From the NCBI RefSeq assembly GCF_026745355.1, contig NC_079206.1, forward strand, positions 20,160,392 through 20,224,391: a stretch of DNA of 64,000 nt, in the 5' to 3' direction. Source of the DNA: Beta vulgaris subsp. vulgaris. Taxonomy: Eukaryota > Streptophyta > Magnoliopsida > Caryophyllales > Amaranthaceae. Position numbers and translations under genes: made by a program. Positions 1 through 13,812 of this stretch are shown piece by piece (the stretch's first letter is position 1; each line of letters opens with the position of its first letter). Under the pieces are notes generated by a model that was given only the letters and a program-made list of their open reading frames with translations, was not told the origin of the DNA and ran no database searches.

Positions 1-1094
1 AAGAACATACTGGAAATAAATGAAGATTCATCCCCAAGAAAATAGAAAAGTTCAACTTACTAAACTAACTACCCGTATTTATGTTGTATTAATTTTCATG
101 AAGTTGTATTAATTTTTATGAATGGTTAACTTCTTTTAGCCTTGATAATTTTCAATCTCCGGAACGTCTCACTATTTTTTCTTTCTACGATATCTTTTTA
201 TTTTCTTTATTTCTCCTAAATCTCTTAATATTAAGGGTTTTTTCACATGAATGGGCAAAAATCAATATAGAAGAGCATGCAATATATAATTGAAAAACAT
301 GTCTAATCTCTATTCAATGGAATAACATACCGAAAAAAATAAAGAACACACAAGTTAAAATCATAGAATTCGTCTAAGATCTATTCAAGAAAATAACATA
401 GGTAGTAATAAAAAGAACATACGATTTAACTTTAAAGAACATACAATTTAAATTTAAAGAACATAGTTTGTAGGTAAAAAGAATATCTCTAAATAATAAA
501 AGTACATGAGCCATAAAAAAAAAAGACATACTAGAACAAGTTTCAATTAAAATAAAAATTATTTATTTATTAAGTAAATGAATGACATACTATAAAATTT
601 AAAAAGAAAGCACATATAGTCAAGATAAAAAGAACACATTGTTCAAAATCAAGAACATCTCTTATAATTTACACACACACAAAAAGAATACAATAAAGAA
701 AGATTATCTATACAAGGTAAAAGAAAACAAAAATAATATCTGAAATATATTTTCTAGGTAAAAAGAACATACAATTTAGAATTAGAGAACATATTTAATC
801 TCCATTTTAAAAGAGCACGAGTTGGCAAAAAAGAAAAAGATACAATTAAATATTAAGGACTCACTTTCAAGTTAAAAAGAACTCACTTTCAAGTTAAAAA
901 GAACACATAATTCAAAATCAATGAACATGTCTAATTTCTCACTCATAAAAGAAGAAAGGTAGCTAAGAAGGAACATTTCAAAGAATATATAAAGATGAAA
1001 AGGAAAAGATGGAAGCTACATGTCCTTTGGTTTATTGAAAAGGAAAGATAAATGTTGTAAAAAATGAAAGACATATATTAATTAACTTAATCAA
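1..1094. repeat. AT-rich flank with dispersed AAAGAACATAC-like motif
   Basis: No gene is visible. The motif AAAGAACATAC, with variants such as AAGAACACA, recurs irregularly roughly every 30-150 bases, for example near 1, 410, 435, 457, 760 and 895. It is too irregular for a true satellite and looks like a decayed repeat or a low-complexity transposon interior. Only short spurious reading frames occur. Confidence 0.4.
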
Positions 1095-2146
1095 GAGTCC
1101 GTTTTTGAAGAGACGGCCTCATGTTAGTGTTAATATGAGACCAGCTAATGTCATACTAATATCATGCGCGTGCATTAAAGCAGCAACAAAATTAGTTAAG
1201 CGGTTGGACCTATTAGTTATGCTAACCTTAAATTGCTTCTAGATGAATTAGTTAAGCAGTAAAGTGTATTAGTTTAAGTGTTGAATTAGTTTAAGCGGTG
1301 AAGTATATATTAGTTTAAGCGTTGAATTAGTTAAGCGGTTGGACCTATTAGTGGTGAAGCACATTAGTTATATTATAGAAACCAGATTATAACGCATTTT
1401 ACTAATAACTAAAAACTAAAAACCATAATTGTTAACCTTACAAATATAACCATTAATCCAAAATCATAACTATAACTAATAATATGAAAACTATTACTAA
1501 TAATCAATAAACAATTCCTAATAACTAAAAACCATAATTATTAACCTTACAAATATAATTATTTACCCAATTGCTTAATATATACCTGGAAACGATAACT
1601 AATCACCAGAAAATTATAACTACTGACGTGGAGAAATTGTAACTTTCTACCTAAAAGTTGTAACTCATGATACGAAATTCAATAGAGTTAAGACTTATTG
1701 ATAGAGGAAAACAAAGAGTTTTGAGAAATATTCATCATTAAGATTGAAGACGTCGCAAAAAAAGGACGTTATATAATTGAAAGTTTCATATGTTCAAAAA
1801 AGAAAAGAAAGAGATGTAGGCTTAAGAAAGAAATGGAAGTTGGGTGGAAGAGATGGACATAGAAGATAGAAATTAGAGTTGGGAGAGGAGAGAAGAAATG
1901 TAAATTGAGGGGGAAATGAGATGGTTTTACTAGCATAACTAATAGGTTCAAGCGCCTAACTAATATAATTTAAAGCTTAACTAATATATTTTAGCGGTTA
2001 ACTAATTCATCCACAAGTAAGTTAAGGTTATCATAACTAATAGGTTCAAGCGATTAACTAATACCAGAGCTTGTATGATGCACACGCGTGATTCAGTTGG
2101 TCTCATGTTAAAACTAATGTGACACCGTCTTTTATAAGAATTTGTG
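1095..2146 (+). mobile_element. Non-autonomous MULE-like element with long inverted repeats
   Basis: The two ends are inverted relatives of each other over about 240 bases. The left arm carries GACGGCCTCATGTTAGTG, then TTAGTTAAGCGGTTGGACC, then CTAGATGAATTAGTTAAGC; the right arm carries the reverse complements in mirrored order. Flanks are CTTAATCAA (1086-1094) and TTTAATCAA (2147-2155), a 9-bp duplication with one mismatch, the length expected for Mutator-like elements. No transposase is encoded, so this is a non-autonomous member. A second copy of the same family lies at 43396-44954 in the opposite orientation. One end of the family starts GAGTCC and the other CACAAA. The superfamily call rests on TSD length and long inverted repeats only. 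Confidence 0.7.
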
Positions 2147-2280
2147 TTTAATCAATCTATATCTCCATATTTGTCGGCAAATTTACTGCAGTTACTTAGC
2201 AATTATTCTTCATCTTTATGTTTATTTACCCCATCACAGTCGTTTTATACATGGAGCATGATGCTCTTGGTGGTCTCGAG

Positions 2281-3174
2281 CAGTGGCGGATCCAGGAATT
2301 GAGCCACGTGGGTTCGAATAAATACTAAATTTCAAATTACATTTTACTATTCACAATTACATTTTTTTAATAAAAAGGAAACTTTCACCTAACAGAGCTT
2401 TCATTCTTGATTACATTGTAACAAAAAATTAAAATATTGTACTAACAAAAGATTATCAATATCCTATCAAACAAATACAGAGTTATAAAATGAACTACGG
2501 ATTGAGTATCAATTATTAAGACAGTTTTAGTTAAATCAAATTATCGATTAAGTGTAGAAAATAATTATATATCTAAGATATGAAACAATGAAAAAAAAAG
2601 GAATATTAGCAACTAGCATACTTTTCATTACATATCATATAAATATATGAGCAGTGAATTAAATAATTAACATAGTTGTAATGACTAGTTTCTTGTTTTT
2701 TTTTTTTTTTTTTGAGGGGTGTAATGACTAGTTTCACTTAGTGCATGATTAATTGAAAAACGGAAAGAGAACGGAAAATAACCTGAGTTCATTACTTTTT
2801 GATGTATTAATACTTGGTGGGAAGTTGAGAATTATAGATATAAAGGAGACTTAATTAATGAAGGGGGGATTAAAAATTGGGTAGAACAAAAAAATGAAAT
2901 AAAAGCTCTAGATTTTTAGTACAAAAGATAAGCAAAAAAGCAAAAAAAAACAAAAAAGCAAAAAAAATACAATCCCGAAAGGAGTAGAACCTGCGACCTT
3001 TGAGTCGATGACAATCTATCACGCGGACTTCACCGCTGAAGCTCATCAATATATAATGAAATATAACGCGCATTTATTACATATCCGCTCCTTATTTTCT
3101 TTTTGTTTCAGTTTTTGCTCCGGATCCACGTGGGTTCAGTTGAACCCACTGAACCCACGCTGGATCCGCCACTG
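2281..3174. mobile_element. Non-autonomous hAT-like DNA transposon
   Basis: The element begins CAGTGGCGGATCCAG and ends with its exact reverse complement CTGGATCCGCCACTG. It is flanked by an exact 8-bp duplication, GTCTCGAG at 2273-2280 and 3175-3182. Terminal CAGTG and an 8-bp TSD are the hAT signature. The interior is AT-rich, with a pure T run near 2698-2713. The short reading frames inside (for example 2870-3073 minus) show no transposase homology I can recognise. It is non-autonomous at 894 bases. Confidence 0.88.
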
Positions 3175-4667
3175 GTCTCGAGACCACCTACAAATTTGCG
3201 TCAAGTAGCATATCTCAAGAAACCAATCAAGATGGTCAAGTGAATCTTCATTCGAAACCCCCTGTTGTGACTTTAAGTTTGAATTTATTTTGATGATGAT
3301 AAACACTGTGTGCTATAACATGTGATGTATGTAACAGTTATCTAAGAAAGCTATCAAACTTAGATGTTCATAAAACCTCAAGAACTTGAAAAAAAAATGG
3401 AAGCTTAGGTCTAGTTATGTTCCTTGTCATGTTAAAGCATTATAATTAACTTGTTGGAAATTTGTGCTAAGCTAAAAATATGAAACTAGGATGGTCAACT
3501 ATTTTCTTAGAGTTAAGAAAATAAGTAATTATGTTAATTTTATATTTTTGTATCTATATATATATATAAAACAAGGTTCATTCTTGCCACATGGCAGTTA
3601 ACCAATACATTTTGCCACGTGTCATGATTCTTGCTGCTACATGCCACGTGTCTTGCGATAAGGAGTGCAAGTGAGCATCATCCTTCTTTAATAATGTCAA
3701 TTATTACAGGTTTCCATATACGATTAGTATAACTGATTGACAATCATAATCAATCAATGCACCAATTGCCTGTTCTTTTTATGGGAGGTTTTTTTTATAT
3801 GGAATTTATTATAAAGCCCTTCATTTAGCTCTATAAATATACATGAAACTAGTTTTTGGACCCGTGCAAAAATGCACGGGAACTTTTTTGTTTAATAAGC
3901 ATGTTTATATACCAACTACATTAAAAGCATATAAAAGATTCTCTACGTCCACTCGATTTAATATACGCTTATGTACTACTCGAAGCTGAAATGAGTTTAA
4001 CCTATACTAAATTAATAAACTTTGGACGATGTATTGAAATACAGAATAATCCTATACATATTTAACCAAAAACGAAGCATCAATGATGTACTTTACACAG
4101 ATTGACAAAAAATGCTCCTTTATGTTAATTATGAAGTTGTTTTGCAAATACATGACACACTTAGGTTGTAGAAGACTTATTTATATATGTCATTAGATAT
4201 AATATTAGACATATCATGTTCTTTCTTACAAATCAGTATTATTATACACTTCAACCCGTGACTTTATAAATGACCACATAAAATTGGCTATGGCTGAAAA
4301 CCAAACTTGGGAGATACAAACCCATATGTGATAGGGATATCTTTGACTTTTATTTATAATCATTGCAAAACACAAATCAATGGAAATTTTGTTCCATTTG
4401 ACAGAATGAGTGTCATGCGGGGTATAAATACCATACTACTCCCCTTTCCTTGACATACTCAGGCCCCCTTTAATGATTCTCTAGAAAAATACCAAATATA
4501 TGTTTTCTACTATATATAGTTGATATAGGATCATTTTCCTTTCCCCAACTAAAAAAGTAACGTGATTAATTTTCTTGTTGCTGGCTCCTTGAGCCACCCG
4601 TGTCCTTGCCACCGCCTGATTGGTTGTTTTTCCATCTTTTTTTATTCTCATTTTAGTAGTGTAGAAA

Positions 4668-4692
4668 TGCACGGGATGAGATAGCCCGTGCA
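4668..4692. other. Internal GC-rich hairpin resembling a Helitron terminus
   Basis: TGCACGGG (4668-4675) and CCCGTGCA (4685-4692) form an 8-bp stem with a 9-nt loop, like the terminal hairpins at 3861 and 13631. On the minus strand it is followed by a CTAA about 15 nt downstream, a possible CTRR end. This may be a relic 3' end of another Helitron within Helitron B. No matching 5' end was identified. Confidence 0.35.
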
Positions 4693-7600
4693 ATAAAAAA
4701 ACTCAAACGACATGAGTTAAATACATCACGTTGATGTCATTATTTGTATAATCCATGTTATTTTAAAGTTATTAATTTTACTAATTATGGTTTTTCTTTT
4801 AAGAATTATAAGAGAATAACATAATAAATTATGATTACCATAACTATCATAACTTACTAATAGAAAGTGGTCCTACTCGACCAAAATGCACACTAAACCA
4901 CACCTCTATTATGCAACTTAGTAAAATTAGAATTTAGCATATACTATTTTTCATATTGTTTGCCCTACTCAATGTAAACCAACCTTAAATAGAAACCACC
5001 CTCATCCCTTTAATTTTATTCCCATAGCCGCCCCACTAATCATACAATTAACTTCAAATTGAACAAAAATATTGACTTCAATTTATACTTGACATTCACA
5101 TATCGCCTATCTCTAGAACAAAGGGGTATTATAGACATGATTTAGTTCCACTATAAAAATCATGATCTGAATATATAGGTGTTAAATAAATTTAACACGC
5201 AAGTTTGGATTTGTAATATTTAAACTTATAGTATGATTAATACGATTCGATAAGTGTTTCAAAAAATAAGAACCCATTTCTTTACATTTGAAAATTTCAT
5301 GTGATAGAATAGATCTAGTTCGATCTTGGTTATGCATTAGTTCTAGGTGATTATGCTCCACTTATGATGAAACTAATTTTAATTATGTTATAATCTTAAC
5401 ATATATTTATTGAGATATAAAGAGTTTTCTAACTTTCTTCCTTCTTTAATATATCATAATTGCATAAATGAAATCTCCTAATCATCTACGAACTTTATTT
5501 AAGTTATCAAATAGTTACCTATTTTTCCTCTCATTGAGATCTAAAGAATTCCTTAAATCTGAACCATAATGTTATGATGTTATCAACTGAACTTTCCTTT
5601 GATTTTTTTTTGTTTTTGACTAAAATTATCTTCATAATTTTTGTGTTCCTCACCATAATGTTCCTTCACCAAGTGATATCTACCATTTTGTTTGATGACT
5701 CAATTTTTTAGCTTCATTGAAAAATTCTCTAACTTCATACCATGTGGCTTCAAGGATTTTGTTTTAGATATAGAGATATTATAATTCAAAAAAAAAATTA
5801 AATACATACTTTATTTAATGGTTGTGTACAAATTTATAAATTTTGATAGTCATTATTAACATCCATTTCAACCAACAATCACGCATGGTTTTCAAAATTA
5901 TGAGTAGATAAAGGAAATGTTAACTCAACAATCTATTATGTTTATAAATGTGATCATAAGTTGTCTATGGACTTTACCTACAAAAAATAAGAAAAAAATA
6001 ATAATAATTGTATTACATATAACTATACCTTTACCTACAAAAAATATGCATACTTACATTCCACCTTTTTTCGCTATCATAATGTTAACTTTCACCAAAC
6101 AAATTTAACGACAATCTTTCATATGGCAAGTTAAGTTCTCCCTCTTTTACAAATTATGCAACTTAGACCCGAAATTTTAGTCAGAGTAGATTAACACCCC
6201 CCCCCCCCACACACATCTTATTCAATGCTCAATATGATTTAACCCAATTTTATTATATGAACATTTAATATATTCATTTCTTTTTTGTAGAAGATTAATT
6301 AACAGATAATATTTAATGGATTATATAATTGTAAGACATAACTATACTTTTACCCATGAAAATATGTATATGTATAATATACATAATACACTTTCCAAGT
6401 ATTTTCTATCTGCAACATGAACTATCACCCCAAAATTTTATGGTCATCTTTCATGATATTTTTCATGAATTTTCGTGATTGATAAAGTATCATATGATTC
6501 ACCATATCATAAATGCTTTAAAGTTTAGGATGCGTTCTCTCAACCTGAATTCTCCTAAACCTAACTGAACTTCTCTTCACCAAAACACATTTAACATTGA
6601 AGTACGTGATGCATCCATACTTGAATTCCTATATACGATCATTGTATGAACTTTCAATGTTGTACTATGATTCTGTAACCCCAAAAATATGATCGTATTT
6701 AGGAATTCGGTAGAATACATTTCATTCATTCGAAGGGTTTTTGCGTTCGTTAGCTACTGTATCACGTCTTGATGGTAATACTTTGTTAAAAAAAATATAG
6801 TAATTTTTAGGCATATTATGTTGTGTTTAGTTCTCGATATTGCAAATTGCATATTACATAACCTAGAATGTTTTATAGCAATTCTTTTTCATATTATTAT
6901 ACCCACGTTTTATTACAGATGATGAAGTGTAGGGGAGCCACTCAATGTCGTTATCAAAACTGATATGCAATTACTATCATTTCTAAAATATACTTATCTT
7001 ATTAATTGGAAAGGAATAATAGATTCTAAGGGTTGTTTTTCATTATTGTATACTTGATTTATGGAATAGGAATGTGAAGATAAAAAAGCAACAAACTATG
7101 AAATGTTGACACAAAATTTTTCTGGAATGGGGTAATAGACTGATAATGAAGCAACAAAATATGAATGATTCACCAAATGTTGCAGAGATTTATATAATTG
7201 TAATAACTTAATCAATGCCTCATATAATGTGATAGCATATGTGTTAATTTGACTAATGGGGAAAAAATTGAGTACTAATATAGTTATGCATATCTCACAA
7301 TACTATTTATTATAAATTTGTAAATACTCAATTTATAAGGTGCATTAGAGTGTATAGGAGTGTATACCAAGTCCTAAATGCAGCCTAATCTATAAAGTTA
7401 ACTGAATTAGATGATAACGTAGGAACCGATTCGAATTGATTGAACTGAACTGGACTATTTACAACCGAATTGAACTGAATCGAACTGAACTGAAAATAAG
7501 TTGGGGAGAACATACCCTAACCATCATAAGTTTTACAGCACAACCATCCATTTAAAGTCTTAGATTTATACCTTCCATTTTTATTGTAATTTTTTGTAGA

Positions 7601-8078
7601 TCTAATTTACTTCAATAGTATAACTAATTTCCACGATTTTTTCTCTCTCTTGATCTACCTAATTACAAATTATTTTGCTTATCACTGTAGAAAGCCGGTA
7701 TTAGTTAGTTTCTTCTTTTTGTGAATTGTGATTCCTACAATCACATTTCAACCTCCATTGATAATTGCCAAACAAAATCAAGCGACGGATGATGGGGAGA
7801 GATTTAATTATTGATCAGAAGATGATATTGATGTTTATACTGATTCAAATTTGGAAAATTTATCAATCGTAGTATTATATGTTTGATAAATCTAAAGTCA
7901 ACCTTATCAATGGTTGAGATCTATCAATTGCAATAGCTATAATGCTCTAGTGATACTTGTTTCTATTTTCTCTTCTCTTTTTTATTATCTGTTATATCAA
8001 TTACAATAGCCCGACCTTTGTTCCACAAAAGTTCAAAACCAAAAGTGCAAAAGTTGGTCTACAAATCTCGAGGATTAA

Positions 8079-8092
8079 GGGCGGATCCAGGA
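8079..8092 (+). other. Possible hAT terminus relic
   Basis: GGGCGGATCCAGGA resembles the terminus of the hAT element at 2281 (GTGGCGGATCCAGGA). No partner terminus or target duplication was found nearby, so this is at most a solitary decayed end. Confidence 0.25.
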
Positions 8093-8454
8093 TTTTGAAT
8101 GAGGGATAGCGTAATATTTATTATGATAGTACCCGTTACAAAAAAAAAACTATTGAAGTACAAATTAAGTGCTTGTTTAGTCCAACGTCTGAAGTAGATT
8201 TTTCCAAAATTTTAGTTTTCACATGAACTTGTATTTTCTAGAAAGTGTATAACCTTATCTTTAACTTCCCAAAAGAATAAGTAAATTTCTCCATTTTGAG
8301 AAAGTTTTAAGTTTCATATTTTTTCAACCAAACAATATACTTTGGCTTCTTCTGCTTCCAAGAAAATCTCACTTTTTCATGTTTTGTTTAACCAACCAAA
8401 CAATTAACAACACCAAAATTTAAAAAGTTACAAAAGTGTCTTGCTTATAACACA

Positions 8455-8571
8455 AATACACAAAAAAATTTACAATTCACAACAGAATTATACAAAAAAA
8501 AAAAATCACAATTCACTACAGAAGTATTAAAAAAAAAAAATCAAAATTCACAACATTACAATTCTTGCCTA
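8455..8571. repeat. Three imperfect A-rich tandem units of about 38 bp
   Basis: The segment repeats an A-run followed by AATTCACAACA or AATTCACTACAGAA three times in a row. Units differ by several bases and by A-run length. Simple tandem duplication within Helitron B; no function suggested. Confidence 0.5.
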
Positions 8572-11364
8572 TAGGTCTACAAATTTGGGTCTTTTTTTTT
8601 CCTCACTTCAAATACAAAAATAATAACTATTTTTTCCCCTCAATAAGTACCGTACTTTTAATTAGTTTCAATTTATGTCAAAATTGCACGGGTTATTATT
8701 TACGTCACTAATAAAATACTGATTCGGTAAACCCCTCCCAAAAAAAAAAAACTTAATAAATATGTCTAAAGGAGGGAATGCAGATAAAGAATTGCTTATA
8801 TGGACATGCAAAAACTTACTAATCCCTATTTATTCGTATGGAATATGGAAGCATACAAACACTGTACTCATCTATTTTATAAGTCATGGAAGCATACAAA
8901 CAGCACAAAAATGCTCTGCCACTACCCTTGCTACTTTAAAGAAAGAATTCTAAGTCAAAAAATAATTTAGCAAATACTATAAAAAATACTTAGATAAAAC
9001 AAATTGATCTATATTTTAAAGAGTTTAGACAATGCTTGAATAATATTATTAACTTTGGTAGTTTATATAGTACAACATATAACTACACATAGAATGAAAG
9101 CTACCTAAAATAAAAGATTACAAAGAAGCTATACATACGTAACAGTACATTATAGTTGCAGCAAAGAATAATAAGGAAGATTGGCATGCATGATTGTCGT
9201 GATTGTCTTGCAAGATATATGGGATTATGATTATCCGTTGCATGATCAATGGCAGATTGTTAGTTATCCTTTACATCTTTACCATCATAAAACCTTGTAA
9301 TCTCTCTCTCCTCTTCTAAGTTTGTACCTGCTTTAGATTTCCTTCAACTTGCACTTCCAAAAATGATACTGAAAAACAAAAACAACAATTGTAATTCAAT
9401 TTGATAAACTTATATTGAAATCATCATTCAGCAACAAATGAGGAGAGCTAAGAAAACCTCGTGGTTGATTATTTTGACCTGGAATTTTTCTCTTGTTTGC
9501 AATATGTAAATCGACAGTAAGTGAACCTAATAGAGAGAGCTGCATTTCTCGATGAATATGAATGGCGGTTAACATTGTGGCGGCCTTATTTTCTGTGGAG
9601 CTTCTGAACTTCACCTTTAATAGAAGCTATTGAAATAGTAGGCTGCATGCTGCACTCTGCTCCCATATTTGCCTATCCAATGGTCTTCACCTGTACATGA
9701 TTTTTTTGTTCTTGACTTATTGATGAAAAGGCATTGACAGAAAAATAGTAATAGTCTTTGATAACCTCTCGTGTCTAGGTCTCATTTATAATGAAAATTT
9801 TAGCATACAAAATGTTATCCTTGTAAAGAAAATGGATTTCAAGACAATACAGTTTAGATAATGTTGGTCCTTGAATCTGCTTGAAGTTCATTTTCATTGA
9901 TTTCTTGTAGAGATCCTTTGCCGAGTTCAAAAAATTGTTAGTGGTGGCAGGAGTATGCAATTGCAGAAGCTGGAAGTTATTATGATTCTAAACCTTTGAT
10001 TGTTATTTCATCGTAGGATTCTAAACCCTCGGCCCCATTCTAGACTTTGGTTGTTTAGAGTTATAATTCTAAACCTTAAACAATATAGGCATAAACGTTT
10101 ATGACACTGAATCAATAGTCTAGCCACATATTTATTATGAGGTCAAAACATTTATCATAGTTAAACAAAAAGGGGCAAAAAGTCGAGGTTGAATGTAATT
10201 TTAAGGTTATGCAGTGAGTAGTGATAAGCTATGATATCATGTTTTATACTTGTAATTTTGTACATAACATAATTTTTATTAAAATCCCAAAAATAAGGTT
10301 GATTGACAATTAAAAATTCAAAAATAAAGGTTGATTGAGATTTTAAAATTCTTTCCATAAGTGACTTTTTTCGTATCAATCAAATTAATCTAATTTGGCA
10401 ATGATTTAGTATTGATTATGTATATAAAGATTTGATGATAATGATGCCAAAATTATATGCGTGATTAGGCAATTTAAGTGTATCAATTACATAGATTACG
10501 TTATTGGAATAACCGTTTCCTTAATTATATAGATTACGTATCAATTAAAATCCGTAATTGACGTCAATTATATAGATTACTGAATCAATTATATGCGTGA
10601 TTAAGGGAAGGGATATGCGTGATTATGGGATTTATATATTCTTTGATTCGTGTGACACGTGGACACTCTCATTGAGCTTCGAGGAATACTGAGCAAAGGA
10701 GCATGCCACGTCATGCCACATGGGATTGGAATCGCTAAATGAACGACACGTGGCCTGAAGGATTTTACTTTAGATATATATATAGATGATATTCAGTCTA
10801 CAAAAATCAGTAAAGGAAAAAATAAAATAAGTCCCCAATTTTTCAACCATCCTGCTTTCACCATATCATTGCTTGATGCTTATACCTTTCTTTCTTAAAT
10901 TATTTCGTATAGCAGTAATTATGTGATCATATATAAATGTTTACATATATTGCTTTCACCAATTTATTGCTTACATACACTTTTCTTCTATAAACGCAAA
11001 TGGCTGAAAATGATTATGCACCTTTTTGTGTGGTTACATCCATATTGCCACAATTGGAAAGAAAGAGCTAGGTTATTGAGGTTATTTTATGAAACTTACA
11101 TGGAATAATTCAATATGCAAAATAGTTGATTTTTAAATGAACTATACTAATTTAAGTTAAGTTGTACTTTTCTGTACAAATTTAAATATCATAAACTCAT
11201 ATTAGATATGAATTTATGTGCGAATTAAGATGTCATTGAGGTTACAATTCGTCAACATATAACTTAATATGTCATTGAGGTTATAATTAGTCGATAAATG
11301 TATTATGGGTTTCTTTAACCTGTGGAATTAGATATCAATTTGTTTTTTCTTTGCTCAACAAAAT

Positions 11365-11366
<2 letters not shown>

Positions 11367-11441
<75 letters not shown>
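11367..11441. repeat. (AT)n microsatellite
   Basis: About 37 perfect AT dinucleotides. A short frame that reads through it is an artefact of the repeat. Confidence 0.97.
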
Positions 11442-11442
<1 letters not shown>

Positions 11443-12163
11443 CGGGTATTAATAAGTTGTATTTTACCCAAACTTTTAGCCTTATTTAATGATAGACAAA
11501 CAAAGCTTTTACATAGAGTTTTATTGAGTGGGATGATGGAATACATATAGCCTTGAGATAATTATTTAATTTTCATCAAACTTTATACATAAGATTATAT
11601 GTTTACCCTATCAATAATGTGATAGAAGTAATATTTTATATTATTTTAGTCATTTAAGTTGGGTGAATTTTTTAAGGCATAATATAATTAAATTTATTGT
11701 CTATTTTGATTATTGTCATGAGTGTAGTATAAAACTGAAGGCTCATTACAAGTTCATTAAAGTTAATAAACATGAAAAGTTAAAACGTAACTGATGTTAT
11801 CATAATTCATAATTAAATTTCAAACTAAAAGAAAAGGAGCTTATTAGATTAATGTTAATAGATTAAAAGGATTTTTACATTCCTTTAATTAAATGAACAA
11901 AAATTTATATTTCAACGCGGATAATGTAAAATTTTGATTTTGTGAAGTACTTTTAGTGGAACTTATAGATAGTTAACATTTTGGATTTATTTTTCTAAAC
12001 TAATATGAATTTATTTATCAATTTTTAACTTCTAAATCATCACTTCTGATATGCAGAACCATGTGTGTGGTTTCTGACATTACTGGGACCGATCGTAATG
12101 CGTGGGTGCAACCATAAATATTCAATCAATTTTTCTCTAGGCTAATACACTTGCTAACGAGAT

Positions 12164-12167
<4 letters not shown>

Positions 12168-12195
<28 letters not shown>
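12168..12195. repeat. (AT)n microsatellite
   Basis: Fourteen perfect AT dinucleotides inside Helitron A. Confidence 0.9.
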
Positions 12196-12198
<3 letters not shown>

Positions 12199-13812
12199 GA
12201 GTTGTATTATCACACCATACACATTTGGCATAATATCCATAGACTTTCCACATCGAGGTCCAATTTTAATTAATAGTTTAATACTAACTTAATAATCAAA
12301 ATCGAACATAGGTATTACAACTTAGAAAATTCATGATAACAAGTTCATTGGAACTAATAATAAAAACCTATAACTTCTACTTTACTCATGTTGCTCTATT
12401 CATTTATTTAATATAAATTATAAAGTTTTTGTTTCTTTAAGCAAACTACCTGTTTTATAATTATGAAATTCACTGAGTTGGTGCTCGAAATCTTGATCTC
12501 AATTTTGTAAGGAGCAGTCGATGTGAGATATAAATAATGAAATATATTGTTTATACATGTAATAAGTCAAACTTATTTTTTAAATAAATTGAATTGGAAA
12601 ATGTCTTTATACTTTATTTTTTGTTAATTTATATTTAGTATATAGGATAAATTACAATGTCAAGACTTTTAAGTCATCAATATCTTACTAAATATTTAAT
12701 TATTTACACAAGATTTTAAGGAACATATTTTAAAATATTTTAAAACTAAAATTTGAGGTGAAATATTAATTTACTTTTCGATCTGAGTGAACACAAGTAA
12801 CAATCACAACATATACGTAAATGATATAGATAATATCACATCTCAAAATCAAAAAACTGAAATAGAATTGATAAAAATTAAGTATTTTTTAGGTGCAAAA
12901 AATCGAAATATCATTTGTTATAAAATAGATCAACAAATTTAAGGTTGTAATTTTTGGCAATTTCGGTATGAAAAAAATTGAGTGTTGGCAATTTGAAGGA
13001 AAGATAGAGAATGAGGGAAGAGGAATGAGGAACGGAGTGTATAACACAGTGGTGGATGATTAGAGTGTTAGGGTTAGTAGGTTTTATATTCAATTACTAT
13101 TATGTGTACTGGGAGTACAATAAGTTTATGTCAGAGTATTTCACTTTGGGTCAAAACAAGTCACTTTCACGTCGAAATGGGTTACTTTATTTTTAATTCA
13201 GAATGGGTCACTTTTAATGTTAAACAAGTCAGCTTTGTATAAGTAAATTGACGCATTTAGGGAATAAAGTTACCCATTTTTTTCAGCTGGGTTATGTATT
13301 CAACCACGGACAATTATATGTTACTATTTCAGTTACAAGCAAAAAGGGTATGAAAATCTTAATATGTGATAAAGATTGTGGCAACTCATCTGTTTCAACC
13401 AATGTGGTTTATAAGGAAGTTTCTCAAAATGTTTAAATCGTGTATTGAGTTGTAATTGACCCAATTTTATATAATCAATTTAGATAGTGAATTGTTTGTT
13501 TGTTTATCATAATGTGTTGTCAATTCAATTTGATTTCAATCAATCTCATTAACAAAAATGTTGCTGACATTAATAACATTTGTCTTTTTGTCTAATAAAT
13601 AATTTATAATATCTCATATAAATATGGCCTCCCGTGCATTTTTGCACGGGTTAAAAGCTAGTTTAATGAATAAAAGGGGAGTTTTTACAAAAAAGAATTT
13701 CGAAAATTAGTTTTAGAAAGAAAAGTTTTTAAAAGAAATAGAGATTTTCGAAAAATTTATATTATAAAAACTGATTTTCAAGAAACGTCTTGATAATAAA
13801 GATTTTCGAAAA

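Larger units (their letters stand above)
3849..10786 (-). mobile_element. Non-autonomous Helitron B, inserted in Helitron A
   Basis: Read on the minus strand, it starts TCTATATATATATCTAAAG at 10786 (preceded by A, the complement of T10787). It ends with the hairpin CCCGTGCATTTTTGCACGGG (3861-3880) and TCCAAAAA, then CTAG at 3849-3852, followed by T. The terminal hairpin is identical to that of Helitron A. The 6.9 kb interior has no recognisable Rep or helicase, only AT-rich DNA and short spurious frames. ACGTG motifs cluster near the 5' end (10650-10755). The end structures are clear. Pairing of these two distant ends is inferred, and further unseen insertions may lie between them. Confidence 0.55.
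3553..13661 (+). mobile_element. Non-autonomous Helitron A (hosts Helitron B)
   Basis: The 5' end is TCTATATATATATATATAAA, preceded by A at 3552. The 3' end is the 20-nt hairpin CCCGTGCATTTTTGCACGGG (13631-13650), then TTAAAAG, then CTAG, followed by T at 13662. These are textbook Helitron features: insertion between A and T, 5' TC, 3' hairpin plus CTRR. The flanking DNA on both sides resembles one LTR, which supports pairing these two ends. With Helitron B (3849-10786) removed, the element is about 3.2 kb. No Rep/helicase coding is visible. The interior 10787-13630 is AT-rich without a recognisable gene. Confidence 0.65.

Noticed and set aside
7390..7500. GAACTGAACT-rich stretch as a possible element end or binding-site array
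   Set aside because: Short, irregular and without a partner or target duplication.
11355..11546. 63-codon Ile-Tyr-rich frame
   Set aside because: It reads through the AT microsatellite.
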